36,002 nt of DNA, taken from positions 1 through 36,002 of the forward strand of contig JABHTA010000221.1 of NCBI GenBank assembly GCA_018669945.1, read 5' to 3'. Below are positions 17,803 to 28,289 of the stretch, piece by piece. Positions within the stretch are counted from its first letter, which is position 1, and the number at the start of each line of letters is the position of its first letter. Under the pieces are notes generated by a model, which saw only the letters and a program-made list of their open reading frames with translations, did not search any database and was not told where the DNA came from. The DNA comes from Flavobacteriales bacterium (GTDB taxonomy: Bacteria; Bacteroidota; Bacteroidia; Flavobacteriales_G; NORP312). The position numbers and the translations under genes are program-made.

Positions 17803-19914
17803 ATGGAAGAAAAGAAAGATATATTATGGCGTGTATACCTGGTGTACTTCTTTATGTGTCTTTTCGGGGCGGCTATTGTTGGGAGAATTGTCTTTATTCA
17901 ATTTGTTGAGGGCGATAAATGGATATCTAAGGCTGAAAATACCACCACTAAGCTAAAAGATATTGAGGCTGTTCGGGGAAATATCTATGCTGAAGATGGT
18001 AGTTTGTTGGCAACTTCTATTCCAATTTACGAAGTGCGCTTCGATCCTAATTGCGATGCACTTAAAGATGTGGTTTGGGATGAAAACATCGATTCACTTT
18101 GCATAAGTCTCTCAATATTATTTGATGATAAAACTGCTACAGAATACAAGAGGGATTTAATAGGTGCTAAAGAAAATGGTGCACGCTATCATTTAATTAA
18201 GAGAAATGTAAAGTATACGCAACTAAAAAAGATGCGTGAGTTCCCAATTTTTAAAAGAGGAAGGTATAAAGGTGGTTTTATTTTTATGCAACAGAATAAA
18301 CGCCAAAAACCATTCAGACAATTAGCAGCGAGAACGATAGGTTATGATAGAGATGGTTTAAAGCCTGTTGGTCTAGAGGGGGCGTATCGAACAGAGTTAA
18401 AAGGTATTGAAGGTAAGAGGTTGATGCAAAAAATTGGGGGCGGTGTTTGGATGCCTCTAAATGCTGATAATGAAATAGAGCCACAAGATGGTAGTGATAT
18501 TGTTACCACAATTGATGTAAATATTCAGGATGTTGCACATCGCGCATTATTAGAGCAGTTGGAATTGCATAATGCTGACCATGGTTGCGTGGTGATGATG
18601 GAAGTTTCGACTGGTGAAATAAAAGCTATTGCTAATTTATCTCGAGGAAAAGATGGAGATTATTACGAACAATACAATTATGCCATAGGGGAAAGTACTG
18701 AGCCCGGTTCTACGTTTAAGTTAGCTTCGGTAATCGCGGCACTTGAAGAAGGTCTCGTTAATGTCACTGATAGTGTTGATACAGGTAACGGACGGTACAA
18801 GTTCTATGATCAGGTAATGACAGATTCTAAGTTTGGTGGTCATGGAAAAATGACGTTCGGTGAAGCTTTGGTTGTGTCATCTAATATTGGGATATCGAAA
18901 GTTATTAATGATGCGTACGCGAAAAATCCTCAGGCTTTTGTGGATAGATTATATAAAATGAATCTTCAGCAATCTCTCGATGTTGAAATAGCAGGAGAGG
19001 GTAAGCCATTAATAAAAAGCACTAAGGATAAATCTTGGTCCGGTGTTACGCTGCCTTGGATGTCGATTGGTTACGAAGTGCAAATGACACCACTTCAAAT
19101 CTTAACTTTTTATAATGCCATAGCAAATAACGGTAGAATGGTGCAGCCGAAGTTTGTGAATGAAGTTCAGGTTCGTGGAAAGACTATTCGTAAGATTAAA
19201 ACCCAGGTAATTAATGAGTCGATTTGTTCAAAGTCAACTATCGAAAAGATAAAACCCCTGCTTGAAGAGGTTGTAGAAAACGGTACAGCAAGAAACTTGA
19301 AGAACGCACATTTTAAAATCGCGGGAAAAACAGGTACTGTTCAAATTGCTAACGATAAATATGGTTATAAGTATGATTCTAAGGTAAGTCATCAAGCATC
19401 TTTTGTAGGCTATTTTCCTGCTGAATCGCCAAAATATTCCTGTATAGTGGTGGTAAACGCCCCGTCTAACAATGTTTACTACGGAAACTTAGTTGCAGGA
19501 CCAATCTTTAAAGAAATTGCGGATAAAGTTTATGCTAATAGCGTTGAAATTCATGAGGAATTGCAACAACAAGAATTGATGGCAAATAACACAATACCTG
19601 TATCTAAAAACGGTAGTCAAAAGGATTTGGTTAAAGTATTCAAGAAGCTAGCTGTGCCAACTGATGTGCAGTCATTAGACAATCAATGGGCAATTACTAG
19701 AACTGGAGATGAGTCGGTGGAAATTCAAGTTAGAAAGGTGATTACAGGGTTGGTCCCGAATGTTGTTGGAATGGCCGCTACTGATGCTATTTTTCTTCTA
19801 GAAAACGCTGGGCTTGGTGTCAAAATAGATGGAAAAGGAACAATAAAATCGCAGTCAATAAAACCAGGATTAAGAGTTGGGATTGGCGATCAAATAACGC
19901 TCGAATTGTCTTAA
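17803..19914 (+). CDS. ftsI: FtsI-type penicillin-binding protein (transpeptidase) with C-terminal PASTA domain
   Basis: 703 aa; AVRGNIYAEDGSLLATS, STEPGSTFKLAS (SxxK), SSN motif in VVSSNIGISK, KTGT in AGKTGTVQIA; C-terminal VPNVVGMAATDAIFLLENAGLGVKI PASTA-like. Confidence 0.93.
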   Translation: MEEKKDILWRVYLVYFFMCLFGAAIVGRIVFIQFVEGDKWISKAENTTTKLKDIEAVRGNIYAEDGSLLATSIPIYEVRFDPNCDALKDVVWDENIDSLCISLSILFDDKTATEYKRDLIGAKENGARYHLIKRNVKYTQLKKMREFPIFKRGRYKGGFIFMQQNKRQKPFRQLAARTIGYDRDGLKPVGLEGAYRTELKGIEGKRLMQKIGGGVWMPLNADNEIEPQDGSDIVTTIDVNIQDVAHRALLEQLELHNADHGCVVMMEVSTGEIKAIANLSRGKDGDYYEQYNYAIGESTEPGSTFKLASVIAALEEGLVNVTDSVDTGNGRYKFYDQVMTDSKFGGHGKMTFGEALVVSSNIGISKVINDAYAKNPQAFVDRLYKMNLQQSLDVEIAGEGKPLIKSTKDKSWSGVTLPWMSIGYEVQMTPLQILTFYNAIANNGRMVQPKFVNEVQVRGKTIRKIKTQVINESICSKSTIEKIKPLLEEVVENGTARNLKNAHFKIAGKTGTVQIANDKYGYKYDSKVSHQASFVGYFPAESPKYSCIVVVNAPSNNVYYGNLVAGPIFKEIADKVYANSVEIHEELQQQELMANNTIPVSKNGSQKDLVKVFKKLAVPTDVQSLDNQWAITRTGDESVEIQVRKVITGLVPNVVGMAATDAIFLLENAGLGVKIDGKGTIKSQSIKPGLRVGIGDQITLELS

Positions 19915-21377
19915 TGAAGCTGTTAAAGGACATATTATATAAAGCAGGTATTGACGAGGTTGTCGGTTCTACCAATGTAGCTATCGAAAAAATTTGTTTT
20001 GATTCTAGAGCCATAACAAAGCTAAGTCTATTTGTTGCAGTTCCTGGGACGCAAGTTGATGGTCACAATTTTATTAATCAAGCGATAGAGGATGGTTCCG
20101 TTGCAATCGTTTGTGAAAAGTTACCGCGAAATTTAAATAGTAAAATCACTTATGTAAAAGTTGAAGATTGCAGCAGAGCTCTGGGATTTATAGCATCTAA
20201 CTTTTATGAGAATCCATCAGAAGAAATTAAGTTAGTAGGTGTTACAGGTACTAATGGGAAAACAACCACAGCAACGTTATTGTATGATTTGTTCAAATCA
20301 TTAGGGTATAAGGTTGGTTTACTTTCAACGGTTCGAAACCTAATTGGCAATGAGGAAATTCCTGCTAGTCATACAACGCCTGATGCATTGCAGTTAAATG
20401 CGCTGTTGCGGGAAATGGTTGGAAAAGGTTGTACCTATTGTTTCATGGAAGTTAGCAGCCATTCGATCGACCAAAATAGAATTGCGGGGTTAGATTTCGA
20501 TGGCGCAGTATTTACAAACATTACCCATGACCACCTAGACTATCACAAAACATTTGATGGATACATTAATGCCAAGAAGGCATTTTTTGATGGCCTAAAT
20601 GAAGAGGCTTTCGCGTTGATTAATGCAGACGATGTGCACGGAAACGTAATGGTTCAAAATTGCAGAGCCAAGAAGAGCACTTACGCTTTAAAATCAATGG
20701 CAGACTTTAAATGCCGCATCATTGAAAATCAGTTCGATGGTTTGGTCTTAAGTATCCATAATAATGAAGTTTGGACTAAGCTTATAGGTTCATTTAACGC
20801 ATACAATTTATTGACTATTTACGCAGTTTCTATTTTGTTAGGAGAAGATAAAATGGATGCGCTAACTTCTTTAAGTAAGTTGGTTTCTGTCGAAGGTCGT
20901 TTCGAGTATTTCAAAACGGAAAATAACATCACTGGAATTGTGGACTATGCCCATACTCCGGATGCATTAAAAAATGTTCTGAAAACGATTAACGATATCC
21001 GCACAGGAAATGAGCAAGTTATTGCAGTTGTCGGATGCGGTGGGGATAGGGACGCAGATAAACGTCCGAAAATGGCGGGTATAGCTTGTGAATTGGCAAC
21101 AAAAGTTGTGTTTACGTCAGACAATCCTAGAACAGAAAATCCATCTACAATTATTGAAGATATGCATAAAGGCGTTGCACCTCAATATTTCAAAAAAACC
21201 TTGTCAATTACAGATAGAAAGGAAGCTATAAAGGCTGCAAGTGCTATGGCGACAGAAGGTGACATAATTCTTATTGCAGGAAAAGGACATGAAAAATATC
21301 AAGAGATAAATGGGAAAAAAACGCCATTCGATGATATGGAAACTTTAATACAAATGCTTCAAATAGTTACTGGCTAA
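19914..21377 (+). CDS. murE: UDP-N-acetylmuramoyl-L-alanyl-D-glutamate--2,6-diaminopimelate ligase MurE
   Basis: 487 aa; [33 protein letters not shown] (DNPR motif of Dap-adding MurE). Confidence 0.94.
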   Translation: MKLLKDILYKAGIDEVVGSTNVAIEKICFDSRAITKLSLFVAVPGTQVDGHNFINQAIEDGSVAIVCEKLPRNLNSKITYVKVEDCSRALGFIASNFYENPSEEIKLVGVTGTNGKTTTATLLYDLFKSLGYKVGLLSTVRNLIGNEEIPASHTTPDALQLNALLREMVGKGCTYCFMEVSSHSIDQNRIAGLDFDGAVFTNITHDHLDYHKTFDGYINAKKAFFDGLNEEAFALINADDVHGNVMVQNCRAKKSTYALKSMADFKCRIIENQFDGLVLSIHNNEVWTKLIGSFNAYNLLTIYAVSILLGEDKMDALTSLSKLVSVEGRFEYFKTENNITGIVDYAHTPDALKNVLKTINDIRTGNEQVIAVVGCGGDRDADKRPKMAGIACELATKVVFTSDNPRTENPSTIIEDMHKGVAPQYFKKTLSITDRKEAIKAASAMATEGDIILIAGKGHEKYQEINGKKTPFDDMETLIQMLQIVTG

Positions 21378-22627
21378 TGTTATATCACTTGTTTCAATAT
21401 CTTCAAGAAATGAACGTGCCCGGTGCAGGTGTATTCGGCTATATTTCTTTTAGGGCAGCCATGGCTGCCGTGGTTTCACTCGTTATTAGTTTGTTGTTTG
21501 GCAAAAGAATAATTGCCTTTCTGCTTAAAAAACAAGTTGGAGAAACCGTTAGAGATTTAGGGTTAGAGGGTCAAATTGAGAAGCAGGGAACACCAACAAT
21601 GGGTGGCCTAATCATCATCGCAGCGATTGTAATTCCAACATTGTTGTTCGCTAGACTCGATAATGTCTATATCATTTTACTGCTCATTACTACTCTTTGG
21701 TTAGGTGCAATTGGCTTCACTGATGACTACATCAAAGTGTTTAAAAAGAATAAAGAAGGGTTAGCTGGCCGATTCAAAATTGTTGGACAGGTTGGTATAG
21801 GTTTAATTGTTGGGTTTACTGTTTATTTCCATCCTGCGATCAAAACACGTGTTGAAATTCCATTGGAAGTTGTTACTCAAGTTGACGCTTCATTAGTAAG
21901 TGTAATAGTAAATGATGATGGGAACACAACTTATTTGTTAGATAGAAAGTCACCAAATACAACTATACCTTTTGTGAAGAACAATGAGTTCAATTACTCT
22001 TCAGTTCTCGGTTTGATTAGTAATGATTTAAGAAGTTACACATGGATAATTTATGTGCTTGCTGTAATATTTATTATAACAGCCGTATCGAATGGGGCAA
22101 ACTTGACAGATGGAATTGATGGATTAGCGACAGGCACTTCTGCGATTATTATGTTAACAATTGGGGTGTTTGTTTATTTATCTGGTAATGTAATGTTTTC
22201 TGATTATTTGGATATCATGTATATCCCAAATATAGGAGAGTTAACCGTTTTTGTAGCTGCATTTATTGGAGCTTGCATAGGCTTCTTATGGTACAATTCA
22301 TATCCGGCTCAAATTTTTATGGGTGACACCGGAAGCCTTGCTATTGGTGGAATTATTGCAACGCTTGCAATTCTAGTAAGAAAAGAGCTGCTGATACCTG
22401 TTTTATGCGGGGTTTTCTTTATTGAAACTATTTCTGTGATGATGCAAGTAGGGTATTTTAAGTACACCAAAAAGAAACTAGGTGAAGGGAAACGAATTTT
22501 CTTAATGGCTCCATTACACCATCATTATCAGAAAAAAGGATTGCATGAATCAAAAATTGTTTCACGGTTTTGGATTGTTGGTATTATGCTAGCAATTATA
22601 ACTGTTGTAACGCTTAAGTTGAGATAA
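21377..22627 (+). CDS. mraY: phospho-N-acetylmuramoyl-pentapeptide-transferase MraY
   Basis: 416 aa; [56 protein letters not shown]. Confidence 0.95.
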   Translation: MLYHLFQYLQEMNVPGAGVFGYISFRAAMAAVVSLVISLLFGKRIIAFLLKKQVGETVRDLGLEGQIEKQGTPTMGGLIIIAAIVIPTLLFARLDNVYIILLLITTLWLGAIGFTDDYIKVFKKNKEGLAGRFKIVGQVGIGLIVGFTVYFHPAIKTRVEIPLEVVTQVDASLVSVIVNDDGNTTYLLDRKSPNTTIPFVKNNEFNYSSVLGLISNDLRSYTWIIYVLAVIFIITAVSNGANLTDGIDGLATGTSAIIMLTIGVFVYLSGNVMFSDYLDIMYIPNIGELTVFVAAFIGACIGFLWYNSYPAQIFMGDTGSLAIGGIIATLAILVRKELLIPVLCGVFFIETISVMMQVGYFKYTKKKLGEGKRIFLMAPLHHHYQKKGLHESKIVSRFWIVGIMLAIITVVTLKLR

Positions 22628-22631
22628 TGTA

Positions 22632-23972
22632 ATGAAAAACTTAGTTGTTCTCGGTGGTGGAGAAAGCGGCATAGGGGCAGCTATTTTAGGGTTAAAAAAA
22701 GGGTATAAAGTATTTGTTTCTGACAAAGGCAGAATCAAAGAAAAGTATAAAAAAGTTCTTTCAAATCTCGCCCTTGAATGGGAAGAAAAGCAGCATTCTG
22801 AGGATTTAATATTTCAAGCAGATGTGGTTGTTAAAAGTCCAGGAATACCAGATACAGTTCTGCTGGTAGAACAGTTAATTGAAAAAGGTATTGAAGTTAT
22901 TTCTGAGATTGAATTTGCAGGCAGATTTACCGAGGCTAAAATGATTTGCGTAACGGGAAGCAATGGCAAAACAACAACAGCACTCTTATTGTACCATATT
23001 CTTAAGAATGGAGGATTAAATGTTGGGTTGGCCGGTAATGTCGGAAAAAGTCTAGCGCTGCAAGTTGCAGAAGACAATTTTGATTTTTATGTGGTTGAGT
23101 TGAGTAGTTTTCAGTTAGACGGGATGTTTCATTTTAAAGCGGACATCGCTATATTAATGAATATTACGCCAGATCATCTCGATAGGTACGATTATGAAAT
23201 GCAGAAATATATCGATTCTAAATTTCGAATTATTCAAAACCAAGCTTCTACAGATTACTTCATCTATTGTCTAGATGATGAAAATATCGCTAAAGAAGTA
23301 TCCAAAAGAGATTTCAAATCACAGCTTATACCATTCACGATAGAACAAGATTTAAACGAGTTACAAGGAGCATATATAAAAAACGAACAATTATTAATTA
23401 ACTACAAAAACCAGGAATTAAATATGTCAATATATAAACTAGCATTAGAAGGCAAACACAACATCTACAACTCTATGGCCTCGGGAGTTGCGTCTAGCAT
23501 TTTAGAACTGCGAAAGGATGTTGTTAGAGATAGTCTTACCGATTTTCAAAATGTAGAACATCGAATGGAGAAAGTGGTAAGCGTTCACGGAATCGACTTT
23601 GTTAATGACTCCAAAGCAACTAATATTAACTCTGCTTGGTACGCATTGGAAACCATGCCAGCTGGAGTAGTTTGGATTGTTGGCGGTGTCGATAAAGGAA
23701 ACGATTACTCTATCTTAAAAGATGTAGTTAAAGAAAAAGTAACAGCAATTGTTTGTTTAGGGAAGGATAATACCAAAATTAGAGAGGCGTTTAAAGATAG
23801 CGGTGTTTCTATTGCCGAAACGGTTTCTATGGAGGGCGCAGTCAAGTTTGCCTACCAGTTAGGTAAAAAAGGAGATACTGTTTTGTTAAGTCCTGCATGC
23901 GCCAGTTTCGATTTGTTTGAAGATTACGAAGATAGAGGACGGCAATTTAAAGAACAGGTAAGAGGCTTGTAG
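22632..23972 (+). CDS. murD: UDP-N-acetylmuramoylalanine--D-glutamate ligase MurD
   Basis: 446 aa; VVKSPGIP, CVTGSNGKTTTALL, NDSKATNINS, LSPACASFDLFEDYEDRG. Confidence 0.95.
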   Translation: MKNLVVLGGGESGIGAAILGLKKGYKVFVSDKGRIKEKYKKVLSNLALEWEEKQHSEDLIFQADVVVKSPGIPDTVLLVEQLIEKGIEVISEIEFAGRFTEAKMICVTGSNGKTTTALLLYHILKNGGLNVGLAGNVGKSLALQVAEDNFDFYVVELSSFQLDGMFHFKADIAILMNITPDHLDRYDYEMQKYIDSKFRIIQNQASTDYFIYCLDDENIAKEVSKRDFKSQLIPFTIEQDLNELQGAYIKNEQLLINYKNQELNMSIYKLALEGKHNIYNSMASGVASSILELRKDVVRDSLTDFQNVEHRMEKVVSVHGIDFVNDSKATNINSAWYALETMPAGVVWIVGGVDKGNDYSILKDVVKEKVTAIVCLGKDNTKIREAFKDSGVSIAETVSMEGAVKFAYQLGKKGDTVLLSPACASFDLFEDYEDRGRQFKEQVRGL

Positions 23973-24084
23973 AATTCGATAATTGAACATTAGGTGTTAA
24001 AAAGTATTTTTAGAGTAACGGTGATTATATTAGAATGCTTCGTAATATTACAATTACAATAGATGAATTAGTTAATTAAAACAA

Positions 24085-24615
24085 ATGGATATGAACACAA
24101 ATGTTAAAAGTAGCGAAGTTTCTAAAAAAAGTTTGGCTGATAAATTAGTTGAGTCAAGACAATCGAATGTAGACGAATTTGGTGGTATAGAGCATAGATT
24201 AGAGTTAATCTCAAACGTTAAAAGTGTAGATTATGTAAATGATTCTAAAGCCACAGATGTTAACTCTACATGGTATTCTTTAGAATGCATGGATAAGCCT
24301 GTTGTATGGATTGTTGGGCTTTCTGATTTGGAAACTGATTACATGATTTTTAATGATTTGGTAAATCAAAACGTAAAGGCAATTGTTTGTTTGGGTAAAA
24401 ACATTAATGGAGCGTTAAATTCCTTAATTGAAAGAGTGGATTGCTTTTCAGAAGCTTCTTCGGTTTCGGAAGCAGTGCAAATTTCTAGTTCGCTTTCAAC
24501 CGAAGGTGATGTGGTGCTATTCTCGCCTGCTTGTTCAAGTTTTCACTTGTATCAAAATTATAAAGATAGAGGTGAGCAGTTTAGAAAATCTGTTTTAGAG
24601 TTGTCTCAGAAGTAA
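24085..24615 (+). CDS. stand-alone MurD C-terminal (glutamate ligase) domain paralog
   Basis: 176 aa; EHRLELI…VDYVNDSKATDVNSTWYSLECMDKPVVWIVG…VKAIVCLGK…GDVVLFSPACSSFHLYQNYKDRGEQF aligns with the MurD C-terminus of the preceding gene; no P-loop. Confidence 0.88.
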   Translation: MDMNTNVKSSEVSKKSLADKLVESRQSNVDEFGGIEHRLELISNVKSVDYVNDSKATDVNSTWYSLECMDKPVVWIVGLSDLETDYMIFNDLVNQNVKAIVCLGKNINGALNSLIERVDCFSEASSVSEAVQISSSLSTEGDVVLFSPACSSFHLYQNYKDRGEQFRKSVLELSQK

Positions 24616-24692
24616 TTATTGCTCAAACAATGCTCCCATAGTTAAATAACATTTTTTAGGCAAAAGCATGTTTAAATTGAAGTAGTAGCGCA

Positions 24693-25853
24693 TTGAATAA
24701 TATTCTAAAATATACTAAAGGTGATCGAGCGATTTGGCTTGTAGTACTGTTTTTGTCTATTATTTCAACCCTAGTAGTTTATACCTCTATTACCTCTTTG
24801 GCTTATCGTCATCATGATGGTAATACTTTTTATTATCTATTTCGTCATACTACATTCCTTATAATAGGGCTTGGTATTATGTATGGAATCCATAGAATTA
24901 AATACAGTTATTTTTCCCGAGTAGCGCAACTTGCATTATATATTTCAGTACCGTTATTGCTACTTACACTATTAATAGGTTCTAATTTGAATAATGCAAG
25001 CCGTTGGTTAGTGATTCCGGTTATTAATCAGTCATTCCAAACTTCCGATTTAGCAAAACTGTCACTGATAATGTACGTAGCGAGAATACTTTCCATTAGG
25101 CAAGATGTAATCAAGGATTTTAAGAAGGCATTTGTTCCAATAGTTTTACCAATTTTCGCAGTTTGTGGGTTGATATTTCCTGCTAACTTTTCCACTGCAG
25201 CTGTTCTTTTTACTGTTTGTTTGGTGTTGATGTTTATTGGTAGAATTAGTTTAAAACATATTGGCGCCATGATAGGTTCAGGAATCGTGGCAATTGGGTT
25301 AGCATTTTTATTAGCGATGTCAGTACCGGGATTGTTGCCAAGAATTGATACATGGATTGCAAGAATTGAAAATTTCTCTAGTGCAGATAGTAAAGGAAAT
25401 TATCAAGCCGAACAGTCTAAAATTGCAGTGGCTGCAGGTGGAATAACAGGAAAAGGTCCTGGTAAAAGTACGCAAAGAAATTTCTTGCCACATCCTTATT
25501 CCGACTTTATTTATGCTATAGTTTTAGAGGAGTATGGTTTGATAGGGGGTGTTACTGTTCTGATGCTATACCTTATTTTATTGTATCGAGCAGTACGTAT
25601 TGTTGTTAAGAGCCCCAAAGCATTTGGGGCGTTATTAGCTGTTGGGATAGCATTTATGCTTGTTTTTCAAGCCATGATTAACATGGCTGTTGCAGTTAAT
25701 CTATTTCCTGTTACCGGCCAGCCATTGCCAATGGTTAGTATGGGAGGTACGTCAATTTGGTTTACCTGTATTGCAATTGGAATTATCCTCAGTGTAAGTA
25801 GGGGGGTCGAACATGAATCAACCTTAAATAGGATGGCTCATGCAAAAATATAG
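24693..25853 (+). CDS. ftsW: lipid II polymerase / cell division SEDS protein FtsW
   Basis: 386 aa polytopic; SLILYVARILS-like region, GKGPGKSTQRNFLPHPYSDFIYAIVLEEYGLIGG, PVTGQPLPMVSMGGTSIWF. Start codon is TTG (24693). Confidence 0.93.
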   Translation: MNNILKYTKGDRAIWLVVLFLSIISTLVVYTSITSLAYRHHDGNTFYYLFRHTTFLIIGLGIMYGIHRIKYSYFSRVAQLALYISVPLLLLTLLIGSNLNNASRWLVIPVINQSFQTSDLAKLSLIMYVARILSIRQDVIKDFKKAFVPIVLPIFAVCGLIFPANFSTAAVLFTVCLVLMFIGRISLKHIGAMIGSGIVAIGLAFLLAMSVPGLLPRIDTWIARIENFSSADSKGNYQAEQSKIAVAAGGITGKGPGKSTQRNFLPHPYSDFIYAIVLEEYGLIGGVTVLMLYLILLYRAVRIVVKSPKAFGALLAVGIAFMLVFQAMINMAVAVNLFPVTGQPLPMVSMGGTSIWFTCIAIGIILSVSRGVEHESTLNRMAHAKI

Positions 25854-26943
25854 AGTTATCATTAGTGGTGGCGGTACAGGTGGTCACATATTTCCTGCAA
25901 TTGCTATCGCAAATGCTTTAAAAGCATTAAGCCCAAACATTGAAATACTGTTTATCGGTGCTGAAGGCAGAATGGAAATGGAAAAAGTTCCTGCCGCAGG
26001 TTATAATATTAAAGGTTTATGGATAAGTGGTTTGCAGCGAAGTTTAACGCTTAAGAACTTGAGTTTTCCATTCAAACTTATTAGTAGCCTATTTAAGGCA
26101 AAAAAAATATTAAAGCAGTTTAAGCCTGATGTTGCTGTTGGAGTTGGGGGTTATGCTAGCGGACCAATGTTACACGTAGCTGCTAAATCTGGAATACCAG
26201 CACTACTTCAAGAGCAAAATTCTTACCCTGGAATTACTAATAAGTTGTTAGCAAATAAGGTGCAAAAAATTTGTGTTGCCTATGATGGTATGGAACGCTT
26301 CTTTCCAAAAGAAAAAATCATGTTAACAGGCAACCCTGTTCGAAAAGATATCAGAAATTTGGATGGAAAAAAGGCCAGGGGAGTCGAATATTTCAAGATT
26401 GATCCTGACAAAAAAACACTTTTAATAATTGGTGGAAGCTTGGGCGCTCGAACAATCAACCTGGCAATTGAAGCTAGTTTAAATATATATGCTGAAAATG
26501 ACATTCAAGTCATATGGCAAACAGGAAAGGCATATTTCGAGAAGGCCAAGACGGCATGTGTCAAATATGCTGATAAGGGAATTTATGCTCACGAGTTTAT
26601 CTCAAAAATGGATTATGCTTATGCAGTGGCAGATTTTGTTGTTTCAAGATCAGGAGCTATTTCGGTGTCGGAATTGTGTTTGGTAAAAAGGCCTGTAATC
26701 CTTATTCCGTCGCCTAATGTAGCAGAAGACCATCAGACTAAAAACGCGATGGCCCTAGTAGTTCATAACGCTGCGTTGTTAGTAAAAGACTTTGAAGCTG
26801 TTGATAAACTTGCAAATGAAGTACTAAACTTATCCAATAATATAGAATTGCAAGAAAAATTGAAGCAAAATATAGCGCAGCTTGGCAAAGCTGATGCTGC
26901 TGAAGTTATTGCAAACGAAGTAATTTCTTTGATTGAAAAATGA
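25840..26943 (+). CDS. murG: undecaprenyldiphospho-muramoylpentapeptide beta-N-acetylglucosaminyltransferase MurG
   Basis: 367 aa; ISGGGTGGHIFPAIAIANAL, GVGGYASGPML, LLQEQNSYPGITNK, VSRSGAISVSEL. Confidence 0.96.
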   Translation: MQKYRVIISGGGTGGHIFPAIAIANALKALSPNIEILFIGAEGRMEMEKVPAAGYNIKGLWISGLQRSLTLKNLSFPFKLISSLFKAKKILKQFKPDVAVGVGGYASGPMLHVAAKSGIPALLQEQNSYPGITNKLLANKVQKICVAYDGMERFFPKEKIMLTGNPVRKDIRNLDGKKARGVEYFKIDPDKKTLLIIGGSLGARTINLAIEASLNIYAENDIQVIWQTGKAYFEKAKTACVKYADKGIYAHEFISKMDYAYAVADFVVSRSGAISVSELCLVKRPVILIPSPNVAEDHQTKNAMALVVHNAALLVKDFEAVDKLANEVLNLSNNIELQEKLKQNIAQLGKADAAEVIANEVISLIEK

Positions 26944-28289
26944 GCTTGGAAAAAATACATAAAGTATATTTTATCGGCGTCGGAGGCATTGGTATGAGTG
27001 CCTTAGCGCGCTATTTCATCGCTATCGGGAAAGAAGTTTTTGGGTATGATAAAACCGAAACTATTCTTACCAATCAATTAGAGAAAGAAGGTGTTAATAT
27101 TCATTACACAGATTCACCTTCGCTAATTCCTTCAGAGATTGATCTAGTTGTTTATACACCCGCTGTACCGCAAGACTTAAAAGAATACAAGCATTGTTGG
27201 GACAAAGGGTATGTGATGAAAAAGCGTTCAGAAGTTCTTGGTATCATAACTAATGAGTCTTTCACGTTAGCAGTAGCAGGAACTCATGGAAAGACAACTA
27301 CATCATCTATTTTGGCGCACCTACTTAAGCAGTCAATTGGGTGTAATGCCTTTTTGGGAGGAATTACAAAAAACTATGATTCGAATGTTTTACTTACAGA
27401 AAACACAGAAAACACTGTAGTTGAGGCAGACGAATATGACCGATCGTTTTTAGAACTTCATTCGAACATGGCAATAATAACTTCTATGGATGCTGATCAT
27501 TTAGATATTTATGGAGACCATTCTAAATTTCTAGAATCGTTCGAATTGTTTTCAAGTCAAATTAGCCCTGGTGGATCACTAATTCTGAATAAGCAACTAG
27601 AAAATAAACTGACTCCTGCATGTGATGTAATAACTTATTCTATATCAGAAAAGGCGGATTATTATCTTGAGAATATTAAAGTAGTTGATGGGTATTATGT
27701 ATTTAGCGTGCAGGCTCAATCTGGGTTGATTTCTGATATCAAGTTCGGATTGCCTGGCAGGCACAATGTTGAAAATGCGATTGCAGCAATTGCAGCAGCA
27801 GACCAACTGAAGGTTTCTCATCAAGAAATTAAATCGGCATTAGAGTCTTTTAAGGGAATCAAACGTAGATTTGAGTATATCATAAAAAAACACGATTTGG
27901 TATATATTGATGATTATGCTCATCACCCAGAAGAGCTAAAGGCGACTATTTCTTCTGTCAAGGAATTATACCCAAAAAACAAAATTACGGGTGTTTTTCA
28001 ACCGCATTTGTATAGTAGAACAAAGGACTTCGCAGACGATTTTGCTAAAAGTCTAGATTTGTTAAATGAGTTAATTCTGTTAGATATTTACCCTTCTAGA
28101 GAACAGCCAATCGAGGGGATTACTTCTGAAATGTTATTAAGAAAAGTAACGATTAAGAACAAATCCATTAGCACAAAAGCAGAATTGGTTTCGGAGTTAC
28201 GACAAAGAAAACTAGAGGTTTTGTTGACCATGGGTGCTGGAGATATTGATAAATTAGTGGAACCTATCAAAAACGAATTACTGAATTGA
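26940..28289 (+). CDS. murC: UDP-N-acetylmuramate--L-alanine ligase MurC
   Basis: 449 aa; YFIGVGGIGMSALARYF, VAGTHGKTTTSSILAHLL, EADEYDRSFL, DDYAHHPEELKATI. Confidence 0.96.
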   Translation: MSLEKIHKVYFIGVGGIGMSALARYFIAIGKEVFGYDKTETILTNQLEKEGVNIHYTDSPSLIPSEIDLVVYTPAVPQDLKEYKHCWDKGYVMKKRSEVLGIITNESFTLAVAGTHGKTTTSSILAHLLKQSIGCNAFLGGITKNYDSNVLLTENTENTVVEADEYDRSFLELHSNMAIITSMDADHLDIYGDHSKFLESFELFSSQISPGGSLILNKQLENKLTPACDVITYSISEKADYYLENIKVVDGYYVFSVQAQSGLISDIKFGLPGRHNVENAIAAIAAADQLKVSHQEIKSALESFKGIKRRFEYIIKKHDLVYIDDYAHHPEELKATISSVKELYPKNKITGVFQPHLYSRTKDFADDFAKSLDLLNELILLDIYPSREQPIEGITSEMLLRKVTIKNKSISTKAELVSELRQRKLEVLLTMGAGDIDKLVEPIKNELLN

